The translations under genes were made by a program, and so were the position numbers. DNA of 64,000 nt. Source: Halosimplex rubrum (lineage in GTDB: Archaea > Halobacteriota > Halobacteria > Halobacteriales > Haloarculaceae). Positions within the stretch are counted from its first letter, which is position 1; the number at the start of each line of letters is the position of its first letter. Below, in pieces: positions 24,953 through 35,472 of this stretch. The notes below the pieces were generated by a model. It did no database searches. It saw nothing but the letters and a program-made list of their open reading frames with translations, and was not told the origin of the DNA. The stretch spans positions 4,092,001 through 4,156,000 of the forward strand of contig NZ_CP058910.1 of assembly GCF_013415885.1 (NCBI RefSeq), read 5' to 3'.

Positions 24953-26323
24953 TCAGTACTTCGGATCGGCGCCGGTCGTCTCGTACACGTCGTCGAGGAT
25001 CTCGTCGCGACGGGCCTGCCAGTCGGCGAAGCCGGCGCGACGCTCGGGGTAGTCCTCGTAGTGGTCGAGCACGCGCTCGGCCAGCTGTTTCGTCTCGTAG
25101 AGGTCGTAGATGGTCCCCCAGTGGCCGACCGACTTGACCGCGGTCTTGAGCTTGAGCCAGAGGCCGATGTCCGTCTCGCCGGCGTACAGTCCCTCGGCGA
25201 TCTTCTCGGCGGGCAGGGCCGCCAGCATGCCCATCAGGCTGTCGATGTCGTAGGCGGTCACGAAGATGTTGTACACGTCCAGCGTGGCGAACCGCGCGCC
25301 GAAGTGGTCCATCACCCGCTTGTTGTACTCCCAGAGGGCGTCCTCGCCCGCGTCGCCGTCCTCGATGGCCGCGATCGCCTGCTCGCCGGCGTACTGCCCG
25401 GAGTAGGCCGCGCCGCCGATGCCGCCGCCGGTGGTGGGGTTGACCAGGCCCGCCGCGTCGCCCGCGGCGATAAAGCCCGGCGCGACCGCCGAGTCGTAGG
25501 GGCGACGGGTCGGCAGCGCGGCGCCGAGCTTGTCCTCGACGGTGGCGCCGTCGAACTCCTCGCGGCCCCGCAGGTCGCGCTTGAGGTCCTCGACCAGATG
25601 CATCGGCTCCTCGTTCATCTGGAAGCCCAGCCCGGCGTTGATCTCGGTGTCGGTCCGCGGGAAGTACCACAGGTAGCCCGCCGCGCGCTCGGTCGGCTTG
25701 AACACCAAGGCGTCGTCCCACTCGACCGGTTCGTCGACCGTGACGACCTCGCGATAGGCCGAGCAGAACTGGCTGTAACTGACGTTCGTGTCGAAGGTCG
25801 TCCCGTCGAAGTCGATCTTGTCCTGGAGGATCGACAGCGCGCCCGCGCCGTCGATCACCATCTCGGCCTCGTAGTCAACGGGGTCACCTTCGTGCATCGC
25901 GCGGACGCCCGTCACGGTGCCGTCGTCGGCCTGGGTCACGTCCTTGACGAGCGTGTCGAAGTGGATCTCCGCGCCGGCGTCGAGCGCGCCCTCGATGACG
26001 GCCTTGCCGTACTCCCAGCGGTCGATGACGGCGAGTTCCCCGGGGACGGGGATCTCCAGCACGGTGTCCTCCTGGGGGATCTCGAAGCGGCCGTGGTCGA
26101 CGCCGGTGTTGGTCATCGCGGGCTCGATCTTCGACTTCGGGATCGCGTCCGGGAAGGAACTCGCGCCCTTGAGGGCGTCGCCGCAGGCGATGTGACCCCC
26201 TTCCTCCTCGGGCTTGCGCTCGAGGACCGCGACGTCGTAGCCCTCGCGGGCGACGGTCGCGGCGGCGTATGAGCCCGCAGTCCCCGCCCCGACGACGACG
26301 ACGTCGTACTCGCGTGTAGTCAT
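24953..26323 (-). CDS. geranylgeranyl reductase-family flavoprotein
   Basis: 456 aa, single FAD-binding domain. N-terminal dinucleotide motif VVVGAGTAGSYAAATVAREGYDVAVLERK, substrate-side CGDALKG, and the second FAD motif FIAAGDAAGLVNPTTGGGIGGAAYSG. The family saturates the isoprenoid chains of archaeal lipids or menaquinone. Substrate not determinable from sequence. Start at MTTREYDVVVVGAG (26323). Monocistronic, with a poorly coding 250-base gap towards the pilin gene. Confidence 0.88.
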   Translation of the reverse strand: MTTREYDVVVVGAGTAGSYAAATVAREGYDVAVLERKPEEEGGHIACGDALKGASSFPDAIPKSKIEPAMTNTGVDHGRFEIPQEDTVLEIPVPGELAVIDRWEYGKAVIEGALDAGAEIHFDTLVKDVTQADDGTVTGVRAMHEGDPVDYEAEMVIDGAGALSILQDKIDFDGTTFDTNVSYSQFCSAYREVVTVDEPVEWDDALVFKPTERAAGYLWYFPRTDTEINAGLGFQMNEEPMHLVEDLKRDLRGREEFDGATVEDKLGAALPTRRPYDSAVAPGFIAAGDAAGLVNPTTGGGIGGAAYSGQYAGEQAIAAIEDGDAGEDALWEYNKRVMDHFGARFATLDVYNIFVTAYDIDSLMGMLAALPAEKIAEGLYAGETDIGLWLKLKTAVKSVGHWGTIYDLYETKQLAERVLDHYEDYPERRAGFADWQARRDEILDDVYETTGADPKY

Positions 26324-26448
26324 GCACTCCCCTGATACGCCCACGGAAAAAACTCTTTACCAACCGTATTTTCGTCCGGAGGGTTCCTCGGTCGCTGTTC
26401 CGTACTGAACGGCGCGGACCCGGACGGGTCTCTCCCCCGACCGACGGG

Positions 26449-26820
26449 CTACCGCGCGGTGTCGGCGGCGTCGAGGTTCTCCAGGGCGATGCCGGTCCCG
26501 GCGGCCGTCCCGAGGATCGCCGTCCCGACCAGACCCAGGATCACCACGGTCGGGTCGGCGTCGGATCCGGCGGTGTCGGCGACGAGCAGCGTCGTGAACG
26601 TGAACAGGCCGGCGAACGCGCCCGACCACAGCGACGGCCGCTTCCACGAGTCGACACGGGATTTCAGGTCGAAGTGGACCCTGCAGAGCAGGCCCAGACC
26701 GACGGCGTACACGAATCCGAAGCCGACGGCACCGAGGTGGAGACCGGCGAACTCCCAGGCGACGGCGGCCACGCCGACGCCGGCGGCGATACTCACCGGC
26801 CAGTAGCGGAGGGCGCGCAT
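26449..26820 (-). CDS. small four-helix membrane protein, unknown function
   Basis: 123 aa, four hydrophobic helices (VSIAAGVGVAAVAWEFAGLHLG, VGFGFVYAVGLGLLCRVHF, SLWSGAFAGLFTFTTLLVA, PTVVILGLVGTAILGTAAGTGIALE) with a short cytosolic loop (DLKSRVDSWKRPS). I do not recognise the family. Same strand as the geranylgeranyl reductase gene with a 125-base gap. Composition is typical of the window. Confidence 0.6.
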   Translation of the reverse strand: MRALRYWPVSIAAGVGVAAVAWEFAGLHLGAVGFGFVYAVGLGLLCRVHFDLKSRVDSWKRPSLWSGAFAGLFTFTTLLVADTAGSDADPTVVILGLVGTAILGTAAGTGIALENLDAADTAR

Positions 26821-26888
26821 AGCTCGGTGTCGTGCCCCTCACCGAAAAGCGTTCCCGAACGGACGGTTCGTGCGGTCTCCGGCCCCGG

Positions 26889-29258
26889 TCAGTTCCCGTC
26901 GGCGCCGACGGGGAGCGTGACGCCGTCGCCGTCGAGGCCGTCCGCTTCGGCCTCGATCTCGACCCGGCCGCCGTCGCGGTCGGCGCGGACGACGGCGATG
27001 CAGGTGCCGTGGTAGGCCGAGCGGGACTCGCCGACCCACGGCTCGTCGCTGTCGAGGTTCCCGTTGTCGACGCCGGCGATCTCGCCCGCGCCGGAGACGG
27101 CGAAGTCGACCTCGTGGTCGGCGCGGGGGACGCGCACGCCCTCGTCGTCGACGACGGTCGCCTCGACGTACACGAGGTCGCGGCCGTCGGCGGCGAGCGT
27201 CTCGCGATCGACCGAGAGTTCGACCGCCGCGGGCTCGCCCGCCGTCTCCAGCTCGTGTTCGTCGACGACCTCGCCGTCCTCCTTCGCCACGGCCCGGAGC
27301 GTCCCGGACTCGTAGGGGACGTACCACTCGATCGGCCGCGGGCCGTAGTCGTCGGCGTGCTGGGTCCCCAGGTACTCGTCGTTCTGGTAGAGTTCGACTT
27401 CCTCGGCGTTGGTGTACGTGTAGACGTTCACGAAGCCCTGGGAGTCCTCGCGGTCGGGGAAGTTCCAGTGCTCGGAGAGGGGCGGGCCGCTCCACGCCGG
27501 GCGACAGGCCGGGCGCTCGCGGTCGTGGTCGACCGCGGCCGCGAAGACGACCGGTTCCTCCGACCAGGCGGCCTGGTGGAACCGTCCCGAGGGCTTGATC
27601 GCCCCGGTCGTGTCGATCAGGCCGGTCGGCCACCCCTTACTGGGCCACTCGCGGGCCTCGCCGAGGTAGTCGATGCCCGGCCAGAGGAACTGGCCGCAGA
27701 CGTCGTCGCGCTCCTCGACGTCGTACCAGGGGTTGCGCGGGACGAAGGCGAGAGGTTCGTCGTCGGCCCCGCGGAAGAAGCGGCGGTTCTCCGACCCGAG
27801 GACGGGCAGGTCGATGCCGGCCTCGCGGTAGTCGTCGTACCAGTGCTCCTGGTAGTTGCCGACGAGCACGTCGACGTGTTCGGCGACGCGCTCGATGTTC
27901 TCGACGACGCCCTCGGTGCCGTCGCCCCACGGCGGGTTGCCGTAGGTGACGGGGCGAGTGGGGTCCATCTCGCTGGCGGCCTCGGTGAGCATCGCCAGGT
28001 CCTCGATCATCTCGTCGGAGCCCTGGTCGAAGTTCTCGTTGCCGACGCTCCAGAGCACGATGGACGGATGGTTGCGGTCGCGGTCGATCATCGCCGACAG
28101 GTCCTCGTCCCACCACTCGTCGAACCACTCCTCGGCGCCGACGTGGCGCCACTTGTCGTACACCTCGTCGACGACGAGGAAGCCCATCCGGTCACAGAGG
28201 TCGAGCAGTTCGGGCTGGGGCGGGTTGTGCGCCGTTCGGATGGCGTTACAGCCCAGCTCTTTGAGCGTCTCCAGCCGGCGCTCCAGCGCGCGCTCGGTGA
28301 CGGCCGCGCCGAGACAGCCGGCGTCGTGGTGGAGGTTGACCCCCTTCATGTCGACGGGCTCGCCGTTGAGGAAGAAGGCCTCGTCGGCCGTCCACTCGAA
28401 GGTGCGGACCCCGAAGGGCGTGACGGAGTCGTCGACGGCGAGGGCGGCGGAGCCGCCCTCGTCTCCCCCGTCCTCCCGGTAGACGACGCTGCGGGCGAAG
28501 TAGCGGGTCGGGTCGTCCAGCGTCCAGCGCTCGGGGTCGGCGACGGAGAGCCGCTGCTCGAACTCGTGGAACGCGCCGGGTTCGACGGTCGCCTCGTCGC
28601 CGGCGGTCGCGACGATTTCGCCGTCGGCGTCGAGGATGTCGGTCTCCAGCGCCACTTCGACCGCCTCGTCGTCGTCGTTGGTGACCTCGGTGAGCACCTG
28701 CACCTCGGCGCGCTGGCGGTTGACCGCGTTGGTCCGCACGTCGGTCCCGAAGGGTGCGACCGAGACGGGGTCCGTCTCGGTGAGGTGTACGTCGCGGTAG
28801 ATGCCCGAGCCCGTGTACCAGCGGGTGTGGGGGTGTTCGTCGTTGGCGACGCGGACGGCCAGCGTCTCGCCGCCGGTGACGCCGAACTCGCTCAGGTCGT
28901 AGTTGACCGTCGAGTAGCCGTAGGGGCGGCTGCCGACGTGTTCGCCGTCAACGTACACGTCGAAGTCGCGGTAGACGCCGTCGAAGCGCAGCGTCGGTTC
29001 GCCCTCGATGTCCTCGGGGAGGTCGCGGCGGTACCAGCCGACGCCCTCGGGGGCGAAGCCGCCCGCGGCCTCGCTGGGGTTGTCGGGGTCGAACGGACCC
29101 TCGATGCTCCAGTCGTGGGGGACCTCGACGGCTTCCCAGTCGCTATCGTCGAGCGCGGGGTCGGCGCCGTCGTCGACGTCGCCACGCGTGAACCGCCAGC
29201 CGGTCTCCAGGCGGCGGCTCCGTCGGTGCTGCTCGTCGGGACCGTCGGCAGTCGACAT
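26889..29258 (-). CDS. glycoside hydrolase family 2 protein (beta-galactosidase-like)
   Basis: 789 aa. N-terminal sugar-binding jelly-roll ([52 protein letters not shown]), Ig-like domain, then the TIM barrel ([58 protein letters not shown]). Acid/base Glu in [10 protein letters not shown]; probable nucleophile Glu in [13 protein letters not shown]-terminal DUF4982-like/Ig-like part follows. Intracellular (no signal peptide). Substrate could be galactosides, glucuronides or mannosides. No sugar-transport partner is adjacent, although a sugar-ABC ATPase occurs at the far right end. Confidence 0.88.
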   Translation of the reverse strand: MSTADGPDEQHRRSRRLETGWRFTRGDVDDGADPALDDSDWEAVEVPHDWSIEGPFDPDNPSEAAGGFAPEGVGWYRRDLPEDIEGEPTLRFDGVYRDFDVYVDGEHVGSRPYGYSTVNYDLSEFGVTGGETLAVRVANDEHPHTRWYTGSGIYRDVHLTETDPVSVAPFGTDVRTNAVNRQRAEVQVLTEVTNDDDEAVEVALETDILDADGEIVATAGDEATVEPGAFHEFEQRLSVADPERWTLDDPTRYFARSVVYREDGGDEGGSAALAVDDSVTPFGVRTFEWTADEAFFLNGEPVDMKGVNLHHDAGCLGAAVTERALERRLETLKELGCNAIRTAHNPPQPELLDLCDRMGFLVVDEVYDKWRHVGAEEWFDEWWDEDLSAMIDRDRNHPSIVLWSVGNENFDQGSDEMIEDLAMLTEAASEMDPTRPVTYGNPPWGDGTEGVVENIERVAEHVDVLVGNYQEHWYDDYREAGIDLPVLGSENRRFFRGADDEPLAFVPRNPWYDVEERDDVCGQFLWPGIDYLGEAREWPSKGWPTGLIDTTGAIKPSGRFHQAAWSEEPVVFAAAVDHDRERPACRPAWSGPPLSEHWNFPDREDSQGFVNVYTYTNAEEVELYQNDEYLGTQHADDYGPRPIEWYVPYESGTLRAVAKEDGEVVDEHELETAGEPAAVELSVDRETLAADGRDLVYVEATVVDDEGVRVPRADHEVDFAVSGAGEIAGVDNGNLDSDEPWVGESRSAYHGTCIAVVRADRDGGRVEIEAEADGLDGDGVTLPVGADGN

Positions 29259-29374
29259 ACGCGCAGGTCGCCCACACGAGTCAACTAGCTTGCGGCATCG
29301 GCGGAGGGTTCCGGAGTCGACAAGGCGAGCCCGGCGGCGGCCATCGTCCGGTCCCGGCCTCGCCGTCACGCAAA

Positions 29375-29381
29375 GCTTTAG
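29375..29381 (+). promoter_or_regulatory. TATA-like box for the cofD operon
   Basis: GCTTTAG, 26-32 bases before the ATG at 29407; leaderless start of a four-gene overlapping operon. Confidence 0.4.
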
Positions 29382-29406
29382 CCCGGGCTCACCCCTACGC
29401 CGGGGT

Positions 29407-30399
29407 ATGGTAACCGCTCTGTCCGGCGGGACGGGCACGCCGAAGCTCCTGTCGGGCGCCGACGCCGTGTTCGAGCCGACCGAGACGACCGTCGTCGGCA
29501 ACACCGGCGACGACGTGGAACTGAGCGGCCACCTCGTCTGCCCGGACGTGGACACCGTCCTCTATCTGCGGGGCGACCGCCTCGACCGCGAGACGTGGTG
29601 GGGCATCGCCGACGACACGGCGACCACCCACGGGGAGCTCGTCGACATCGCCGAGGCGGCCGGGCTGGGCACCGAACCGCGCTACCTCGCCGACGACCGC
29701 CAGACCGCGGGTCGCGATATCGCCCGGTGGCGCCGCTTCTCCGGCGTCGGCGAGTTCATGCTGATCGGCGACGCCGACCGCGCCGTCCACCTGACGCGGA
29801 CGAGCCTGCTCGACGAGGGCCACACGCTCACGGAGGCGACACGGACGCTCGCCGACGCGTTCGGCCTGACCGTCGATTTGCTGCCGATGAGCGACGACCC
29901 CGTCGCGACCATCGTCCACACCGAGGAGGGACCGATGCACTTCCAGGAGTTCTGGGTCGCCCGCGGCGGCGAGCCGGCGATCGAGTCCGTCGAGTTCCGG
30001 GGGAGCGAGGACGCCACTGCTACAGACGCCGTGCTCGACGCGCTGGCCGACCCGGTCGTGGTCGGTCCCTCCAACCCGATCACGAGTCTCGGGCCGATGC
30101 TCGCGGTCGACGGGGTCGCCGACGCGCTCGCCGAGACGCCGGTGGTCGCCGTCTCGCCGTTCGTCGAGGACACCGTCTTCTCGGGGCCGGCGGACGACCT
30201 GATGGAAGCGGAGGGCTACGAGGCCAGCACGGCGGGCGTCGCCGAGGCGTACCCGTTCGCCGACGCGTTCGTCCTCGACGAGGCCGACGGCACGGACCTC
30301 GACCGGCCGGTCGTCCGCACCGACACGCGGATGGGCGACGAGGCCGACGCCGAGCGGGTCGCCCGCGCCGCGTGCGAGGCGCTGGAGGCGGTGCGATGA
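29407..30399 (+). CDS. cofD: 2-phospho-L-lactate transferase (coenzyme F420 biosynthesis)
   Basis: 330 aa, usual for archaeal Cof[20 protein letters not shown] is the nucleotide-binding start. [22 protein letters not shown] and the central [16 protein letters not shown] motif are diagnostic. The enzyme joins the phospholactate unit (as lactyl-2-diphospho-5'-guanosine) to the deazaflavin Fo, forming F420-0. It heads an operon in which every junction overlaps by four bases: cofD, Dus-like, CitG-like, DUF447. Confidence 0.93.
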   Translation: MVTALSGGTGTPKLLSGADAVFEPTETTVVGNTGDDVELSGHLVCPDVDTVLYLRGDRLDRETWWGIADDTATTHGELVDIAEAAGLGTEPRYLADDRQTAGRDIARWRRFSGVGEFMLIGDADRAVHLTRTSLLDEGHTLTEATRTLADAFGLTVDLLPMSDDPVATIVHTEEGPMHFQEFWVARGGEPAIESVEFRGSEDATATDAVLDALADPVVVGPSNPITSLGPMLAVDGVADALAETPVVAVSPFVEDTVFSGPADDLMEAEGYEASTAGVAEAYPFADAFVLDEADGTDLDRPVVRTDTRMGDEADAERVARAACEALEAVR

Positions 30400-31226
30400 G
30401 CGGTCGCGGCCCCGGTGGCGACGCACCGTTCGCGCCCCGACTGGCGCTGGCGAGTCTGAGCGGGCAGTCCGACGCCGAGTGGGCGCGGGCGGCCGGGGAG
30501 TTCGCCGGCGCGGCCTTCCTCGGCGGGATCGCGCTCGACGGGCCCACCCGGGAGGCCGCCCGCCGCATGGTCGGCCGCGACCGCGAGGAGTTCCTTCCCG
30601 ACGAGCCGCTGGCGTTCGTCGACGAGCAACTGGCCGCGCTGGCCGACGCGCCGCTCCGGCCGGCGTTCAACGTCCGCGCGAGCGAGCCGGGACCGATCCG
30701 CGCGGCCGCCGCTGTCTGCGCGGACCACCGCGCCATCCTCGAAGTCAACGCCCACTGTCGCCAGGACGAAATGTGTGCCGCCGGCGCCGGCGAATCGCTC
30801 CTGTGCGAGCCCGACCGACTCGCCCGGTACGTCGCGGTTGCGGCCGAGACGGGCGCGACGGTGAGCGTCAAGGTCCGAACGGAACTCGCGGGCGTCGACC
30901 CCCCGGCGGTCGCCGCGCGGCTGGACGACGCGGGCGCCGACATCGTCCACGTCGACGCGATGGACTCGGAGGGCGTCGTCGCCGAGGTGGTCGACGCGAC
31001 CGACGCGTTCGTCGTCGCCAACAACGGCGTCCGCGACCGCGAGACGGTGCGAGAGTACCTCGACCACGGCGCCGACGCGGTGAGCGTCGGCCGACCGAGC
31101 GACGACCCGCGCGTCCTCCGGCGAGTCCGCGCCGCCGTCGACGAGCGGTTCGGCGGCCGCAGCGACCCCGGCGGCGGGTTTCGCGGCCGTGCGACACCGG
31201 CCGACACGGGAGGGCGCAACTCGTGA
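30396..31226 (+). CDS. Dus-like FMN-barrel protein (tRNA-dihydrouridine-synthase relative)
   Basis: 276 aa. TIM-barrel pattern: [50 protein letters not shown] matches the Dus active-site loop with its Cys and Lys region; the phosphate site is [29 protein letters not shown]. Shorter than a full tRNA-dihydrouridine synthase and without the C-terminal tRNA-binding helices, so another flavin reductase or oxidoreductase reaction is likely. Its position between cofD and the CitG-like gene suggests cofactor metabolism rather than tRNA modification. ATGA overlap upstream, GTGA overlap downstream. Confidence 0.75.
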   Translation: MSGRGPGGDAPFAPRLALASLSGQSDAEWARAAGEFAGAAFLGGIALDGPTREAARRMVGRDREEFLPDEPLAFVDEQLAALADAPLRPAFNVRASEPGPIRAAAAVCADHRAILEVNAHCRQDEMCAAGAGESLLCEPDRLARYVAVAAETGATVSVKVRTELAGVDPPAVAARLDDAGADIVHVDAMDSEGVVAEVVDATDAFVVANNGVRDRETVREYLDHGADAVSVGRPSDDPRVLRRVRAAVDERFGGRSDPGGGFRGRATPADTGGRNS

Positions 31227-32068
31227 GGACCGTCGCCCAGAACGCCGAACTCGCACTGCTGCTCGAAGTCGCCGGGACGCCCAAGCCCGGCAACGTCGAC
31301 CGCCACCGCGACCACGACGACCTGCGTTTCGAACACTTCCTCGCCGGCGCGGTGGGCGCCCGTGACGGGCTGGACGCGGCCGCCCGCGGCGAACCCCTGG
31401 GCGAGTCGTTCCGCCGCGCGATCGAGGGGATGAGCGCACAGCGCGGCGGCAACACCCAGTTCGGTGCGATCCTGCTCCAGGCACCCCTCGTCGCCGCCGC
31501 GGGCGCCGAGGACCGCACGCTCTCGCCCGAGGGCGCTACTGCCGTGGTCGACGCGACCACCGTCGCCGACGCGGCGGACTTCTACCGGGCGTTCGAGGCC
31601 GTCGACGTGGCCGTCGACGACCCGCCCGAGGACATGGCGGCGCTGGACGTGCGCCGCGGGAGCGACGCCGTCCCCGCCCTGAAGGAGCGCGGACTGACCC
31701 TCGCCGCCGTCATGGAGCGGTCGGCCGACCGCGACGGCGTCGCCCGAGAGTGGGTTCAGGGGTTCGACCGGACGTTCGCCGCCGCCGAGTCGATCCTGTC
31801 GGCGGACTCCGAGCGGCCCGTCGCCGACCGCGCCGCCGACGCGTTCCTCGAACTGCTGGCCGCCGAGGTCGACACCTTCGTCGTCACCCAGCACGACCGC
31901 GCGACCGCCGAGCGGGCGACCGAGCGCGCGCGGGCGGCGCTGGACGGCGATATCGACCCGGAGGAGCTGGCCGAGGAGTTCGCGGCGGAAGATATCAACC
32001 CGGGGACGACCGCCGACACGGTCGCCGCTGCGCTGTTCGTCGCGCTCGAACGGGGGCTCGAGGTGTGA
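31223..32068 (+). CDS. CitG-like (triphosphoribosyl-dephospho-CoA synthase family) protein
   Basis: 281 aa from GTG overlapping the previous stop. LLLEVAGTPKPGNVDRHRDHDDLRFEHFLAGA is the conserved KPGNVxxxxD motif; MSAQRGGNTQFGAILLQAPL and EDINPGTTADTVAAALFVAL also match the family. True CitG makes the citrate-lyase prosthetic group, but there is no citrate lyase here. Archaeal relatives co-occur with DUF447 and cofactor genes, so a cofactor-related transferase is more likely. Inference from context only. Confidence 0.8.
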   Translation: MRTVAQNAELALLLEVAGTPKPGNVDRHRDHDDLRFEHFLAGAVGARDGLDAAARGEPLGESFRRAIEGMSAQRGGNTQFGAILLQAPLVAAAGAEDRTLSPEGATAVVDATTVADAADFYRAFEAVDVAVDDPPEDMAALDVRRGSDAVPALKERGLTLAAVMERSADRDGVAREWVQGFDRTFAAAESILSADSERPVADRAADAFLELLAAEVDTFVVTQHDRATAERATERARAALDGDIDPEELAEEFAAEDINPGTTADTVAAALFVALERGLEV

Positions 32069-32667
32069 GCGACGGCGACGGCGCCAGCGGGAGCACCAAC
32101 GCGGAGTGGCCCGTCGAGATCGCGGGCGTCGTCGAGTCGGTCGTCACCACGCTCGGCCCGAACGACCGCTGGAACGTCGCCGCGCTCGGCCTCCACGCCG
32201 GCGACCCGGTCACCGCCCGGACCTACGGCCGTACCCGCACCTGGCGCAACTTCCGCGAGCGCGGCGGCGGCGTCGTCCAGTTCACCCGCGACCCCGTCGA
32301 CTTCGTCGACGCCGCGCTCTCGGTCCGCGAGGTCGACGACCCCGTCCTCGACAGCGCCGACGCCTGGGTCGAGGTCGACGCCGAGCGCGTCGGGACCGAC
32401 CGCGAGGGAGACACCGAGATCGTCACCTGGGAACTCCGACCGGTCGACGGCGGCGTCGAGCGACGGGTCGTGCCGACGACGAACCGCGGCTTCTCCGCCG
32501 TCGTCGAGGCCACCGTCGCGGCCTCGCGGCTGGACGTGCCCGGCTACGACCGCGAGACGCTGCTCGACCGACTCGCCTACTTCGAGGGCGTCGTCGAGAC
32601 CGCCGGTAGCGACCGCGACCGCGCCGCCTTCGACCGGCTCGACGAGCTGGTCGACGCCGAGTGGTAG
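32065..32667 (+). CDS. DUF447-family protein (flavin-reductase-like barrel)
   Basis: 200 aa from GTG (GTGTGA junction with the CitG-like gene). VVESVVTTLGPNDRWNVAALGLHAGDPVTARTYGRTRTWRNFRERGGGVVQFTRDPVDFVDAALS is the FMN-binding split-barrel type start expected for DUF447. The C-terminal helices (NRGFSAVVEATVAASRLDVPGYDRETLLDRLAYFEGVVETAGSDRDRAAFDRLDELV) complete the family. Function unproven; its constant pairing with CitG-like proteins argues for a shared pathway. Last gene of the cofD operon. Confidence 0.82.
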   Translation: MSDGDGASGSTNAEWPVEIAGVVESVVTTLGPNDRWNVAALGLHAGDPVTARTYGRTRTWRNFRERGGGVVQFTRDPVDFVDAALSVREVDDPVLDSADAWVEVDAERVGTDREGDTEIVTWELRPVDGGVERRVVPTTNRGFSAVVEATVAASRLDVPGYDRETLLDRLAYFEGVVETAGSDRDRAAFDRLDELVDAEW

Positions 32668-32748
32668 CCGCGCCGCCTGGCCCCGCTCGGCCCCTCGACG
32701 CGGTCCGGAGGCCGAAAGCATTTGGTCGGACGGTCCCGGACGGCGTGT

Positions 32749-33708
32749 ATGGACTACGACGAGGCGGGGCGGACCTGCCGGCGGATCCTCGACGCGGTGA
32801 GCGAGGCGGTCATCGCCGACGATCGGTTCCTCGAGCAGGTCCTGACGGGCGTCCTCGCACAGGGACACGTGCTGCTGGAGGACGTGCCCGGGACCGGGAA
32901 GACGCTGACGGCGCGGTCGTTCGCCAGCGCGCTCGGCCTGTCGTTCTCGCGCATCCAGTTCACGCCGGACCTGCTGCCCTCGGACATCACCGGGTCGAAC
33001 GTCTACAACGAGGGGACCGGGGAGTTCGAGTTCGTCCCCGGACCGGTCTTCTCGAACGTCGTGCTCGCCGACGAGATCAACCGCGCGCCGCCCAAGACCC
33101 AGGCGGCGCTGCTGGAGGCGATGGGCGAGGGGCAGGTCACCGTCGACGGCGAGACGACGGCCCTGCCGGATCCGTTCTTCGTCATCGCGACGCAGAACCC
33201 GATCGAGCAGGAGGGCACGTTCGGTCTGCCGGAGGCCCAGCGCGACCGCTTCGTGTTCAAACTCGCGATGGGCTACCCCGGGTTCGACGACGAGCGGACG
33301 CTGATCGACCGCCGGGCCGACCGGACCAGCCAGTCGCCGAGCGTCGACCCCGTGGTCGGCCCCGAGACCGTCGCGGAGCTGCAGGCGGTCCCCGAGACGG
33401 TCTCGGTCGACGGGAAGCTGCGGGACTACGTGGTCGAACTCGGGCGGGCGACCCGGGCGGACGACCGCGTCGACGTGGGCGTCTCGCCGCGGGGCGTGCA
33501 GCGGCTGTTCGAGGCGGCGCGGGCGGCGGCCGTCATCGAGGGACGGAGTTACGTCGTGCCCGACGACGTGCGAGGGGTCGTCCACGCGACGTTCGCCCAC
33601 CGGCTCGTGCTGACGACGGAGGCGAGCGTCCGCGACGCCGACCCCGTCCAGGTCGTCGACGACGTACTGGATCGGGTCGCCGTCCCGGCCGTCGACGAAC
33701 CGCGGTAG
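32749..33708 (+). CDS. MoxR-family AAA+ ATPase
   Basis: 319 aa. Walker A in LEDVPGTGKTLTARSFA (about residues 45-52), Walker B VVLADEINRAPPKTQAALLEAM (about 104-110), sensor 1 FFVIATQNPIEQEGTFGLPEAQRDRF, and sensor 2 in GVSPRGVQRLFEAARAAA. MoxR ATPases act as chaperones for DUF58/vWA partners in envelope or enzyme maturation. A DUF58 gene is 1.8 kb away but on the opposite strand, so MoxR is not in its operon here. Start at MDYDEAGRTC; the frame to 32722 adds nine residues. Confidence 0.9.
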   Translation: MDYDEAGRTCRRILDAVSEAVIADDRFLEQVLTGVLAQGHVLLEDVPGTGKTLTARSFASALGLSFSRIQFTPDLLPSDITGSNVYNEGTGEFEFVPGPVFSNVVLADEINRAPPKTQAALLEAMGEGQVTVDGETTALPDPFFVIATQNPIEQEGTFGLPEAQRDRFVFKLAMGYPGFDDERTLIDRRADRTSQSPSVDPVVGPETVAELQAVPETVSVDGKLRDYVVELGRATRADDRVDVGVSPRGVQRLFEAARAAAVIEGRSYVVPDDVRGVVHATFAHRLVLTTEASVRDADPVQVVDDVLDRVAVPAVDEPR

Positions 33709-33744
33709 CGCCGTCGGGTTCGAGTCGGGTCTGTGTTTTCGGGG

Positions 33745-35472
33745 CTACCGTAGCGCGGCGACGAGCAACAGGAGCCCGGCGACGACGACGGCGAGGGCGA
33801 AGGGGACGGTCGTCACGTCGGCGATCGTCGCGTTCGCGGCGACGCGGTGGACGGCCGCGGCGAGGACGGCGCCGCCGGCGCCGACGGCGAGCGTGGCGCC
33901 GACGTGGACCGATTCGGGGGCGAGCGTGTCGGCGGCGGTTCCGACCTCGCGACCGAGGGCGGCCCCGTACTCGCCGGCGTCCCAGACGACGAAACTGGCG
34001 ACGACGGCGCCGAGGACGAGCGGCGCGCCGACGCCCGCACCGGTGGCGAACGCGGCGGCGACGAAGGTGCCGAGGGCCGCGAGCGCCGGGCCCGGCGCCG
34101 ACTCGGGGAGCGCGCCGGCACTCGCGACCAGCGCGAGCGCGAGCGAGAGCGCGGCGGTCATGCCGACGAGGACGGCCGCGAGCGTCGTGACGACCGGGAG
34201 CGAGCCGTAGAACTCGACGACCGCGCCGGACTGTCGGGTGAACGTCGTCTCGAACGCCCCGGGGAGCGCGTCGGCGACGAACGACAGCGTCGGCGAGAGG
34301 ACGACCCCGTGGAGCGCGACGGCGAGCGCGACGACCGCGCCGCCCCCGAGGAACGGCGTGAGCGCGACGACGGCGTCCGCCGCTCGCCCCCGGGCCAACC
34401 GCCCGAGCAGCCAGACCGCCGCGGCGGTCCCGCCGGCGACGAGCGCGGTCGCGAGCAGGAGCGCGCGAAGCGCGTGGCTCGCGGTCACGGCCGCGAGGAC
34501 GCCGTAGACCCCCGGCGTGACCAGCGAGCGGAGGTCAGCCGGGACGAGGACGAACTCGACCAGCGTCAGGGGGAGCGCGAACGCGGTGCCGACGAGCGTC
34601 CGTCGGGCACCGCGGACGACCGCTTCGGCCGCCGCCTCGACGCGGTCGTCGGTCCGCGGCGTCGACAGTTCGGCGACGGGGAGCGCGTCGACGCCGCGAG
34701 CGACCGTCAGCGACGCCGCCGCGACGAGGAGCGCGAACGTGAGCAGGTGCGTGCGGCCGGGGACCGGCGCGACGACGGCGCCGACGGCCCTGCCGACGCG
34801 CTCGACGAGCGGGGCGAACACCGGTGCCTCGCTCGCACCGCCGAAGCGCGCGAACAGTGCGGTCAGGAGCATGACCGCGGCGGCGACCAGCGAGACGACG
34901 AACGTCTTGACGGCGAGTTTCGCGTACGCCCAGACGGTCCCCGAGTGGAGTCGCCCCGAGACCGTCGCGAACCCGCCGACCAGCGCGAGCGTCCCGCCGA
35001 GGACGACGGCGGTCGCGCTGACGATCCGGAGTCCGCGAGGGCGGATCTGCGAGACCGCCGTGACCGGGTACGCGGCGGCGAGCAGGTCGAGGAACGCGTA
35101 GCCGACCGCGACGGCGAAGCTCGCCCCGACGCCGAGGGCGAGCACGCCCGCGGCCGCCGTCGCCGGTCCGCGCCACCGGTCGCGGTCGACCAGCCACAGA
35201 CTCGCCGCGAAGACAGCCGCGTGTGCGACCGCGACGACGACGGAAAGCGTCGGTCCGGCGCCCCCGATCAACGCCACGGCCGCCGCCAGCGAGACGACGA
35301 GGACGACCGCGGCGCTGGCCCTCGTCGGCGCACCGCCTCCCCCGGACTCCCCGCTCCGTTCGACCGCTCCGCTCGCTCCCGCTCGCGACTCCCCGGGCGA
35401 GTCGGCGGCGGTCGCGGGGGGTATCGCGGCCGCGTCGTCGGTCGCCGCATCGCGAGCGTGTTCGTCAGCCAC
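33745..35472 (-). CDS. DUF7519-like polytopic membrane protein
   Basis: 575 aa from GTG. After a charged, Ala-rich N-terminus (about 50 residues) come at least a dozen hydrophobic helices (SAAVVLVVSLAAAVALIGG, GPATAAAGVLALGVGASFAVAVGYAFL, LAVGAGGAVLAAAVHRVA and others). This is the family I know as DUF7519, typically the last gene of haloarchaeal MoxR-DUF58-transglutaminase clusters. Function unknown; probably the membrane partner of that system. Overlaps the stop of the DUF58 gene by eight bases. It converges on moxR with 36 bases between the stops. Confidence 0.72.
   Translation of the reverse strand: MADEHARDAATDDAAAIPPATAADSPGESRAGASGAVERSGESGGGGAPTRASAAVVLVVSLAAAVALIGGAGPTLSVVVAVAHAAVFAASLWLVDRDRWRGPATAAAGVLALGVGASFAVAVGYAFLDLLAAAYPVTAVSQIRPRGLRIVSATAVVLGGTLALVGGFATVSGRLHSGTVWAYAKLAVKTFVVSLVAAAVMLLTALFARFGGASEAPVFAPLVERVGRAVGAVVAPVPGRTHLLTFALLVAAASLTVARGVDALPVAELSTPRTDDRVEAAAEAVVRGARRTLVGTAFALPLTLVEFVLVPADLRSLVTPGVYGVLAAVTASHALRALLLATALVAGGTAAAVWLLGRLARGRAADAVVALTPFLGGGAVVALAVALHGVVLSPTLSFVADALPGAFETTFTRQSGAVVEFYGSLPVVTTLAAVLVGMTAALSLALALVASAGALPESAPGPALAALGTFVAAAFATGAGVGAPLVLGAVVASFVVWDAGEYGAALGREVGTAADTLAPESVHVGATLAVGAGGAVLAAAVHRVAANATIADVTTVPFALAVVVAGLLLLVAALR

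Noticed and set aside
26832-29288. 818-aa open frame on the plus strand across the GH2 gene
   Set aside because: Antisense shadow; no domain, and the GH2 reading has full motifs.
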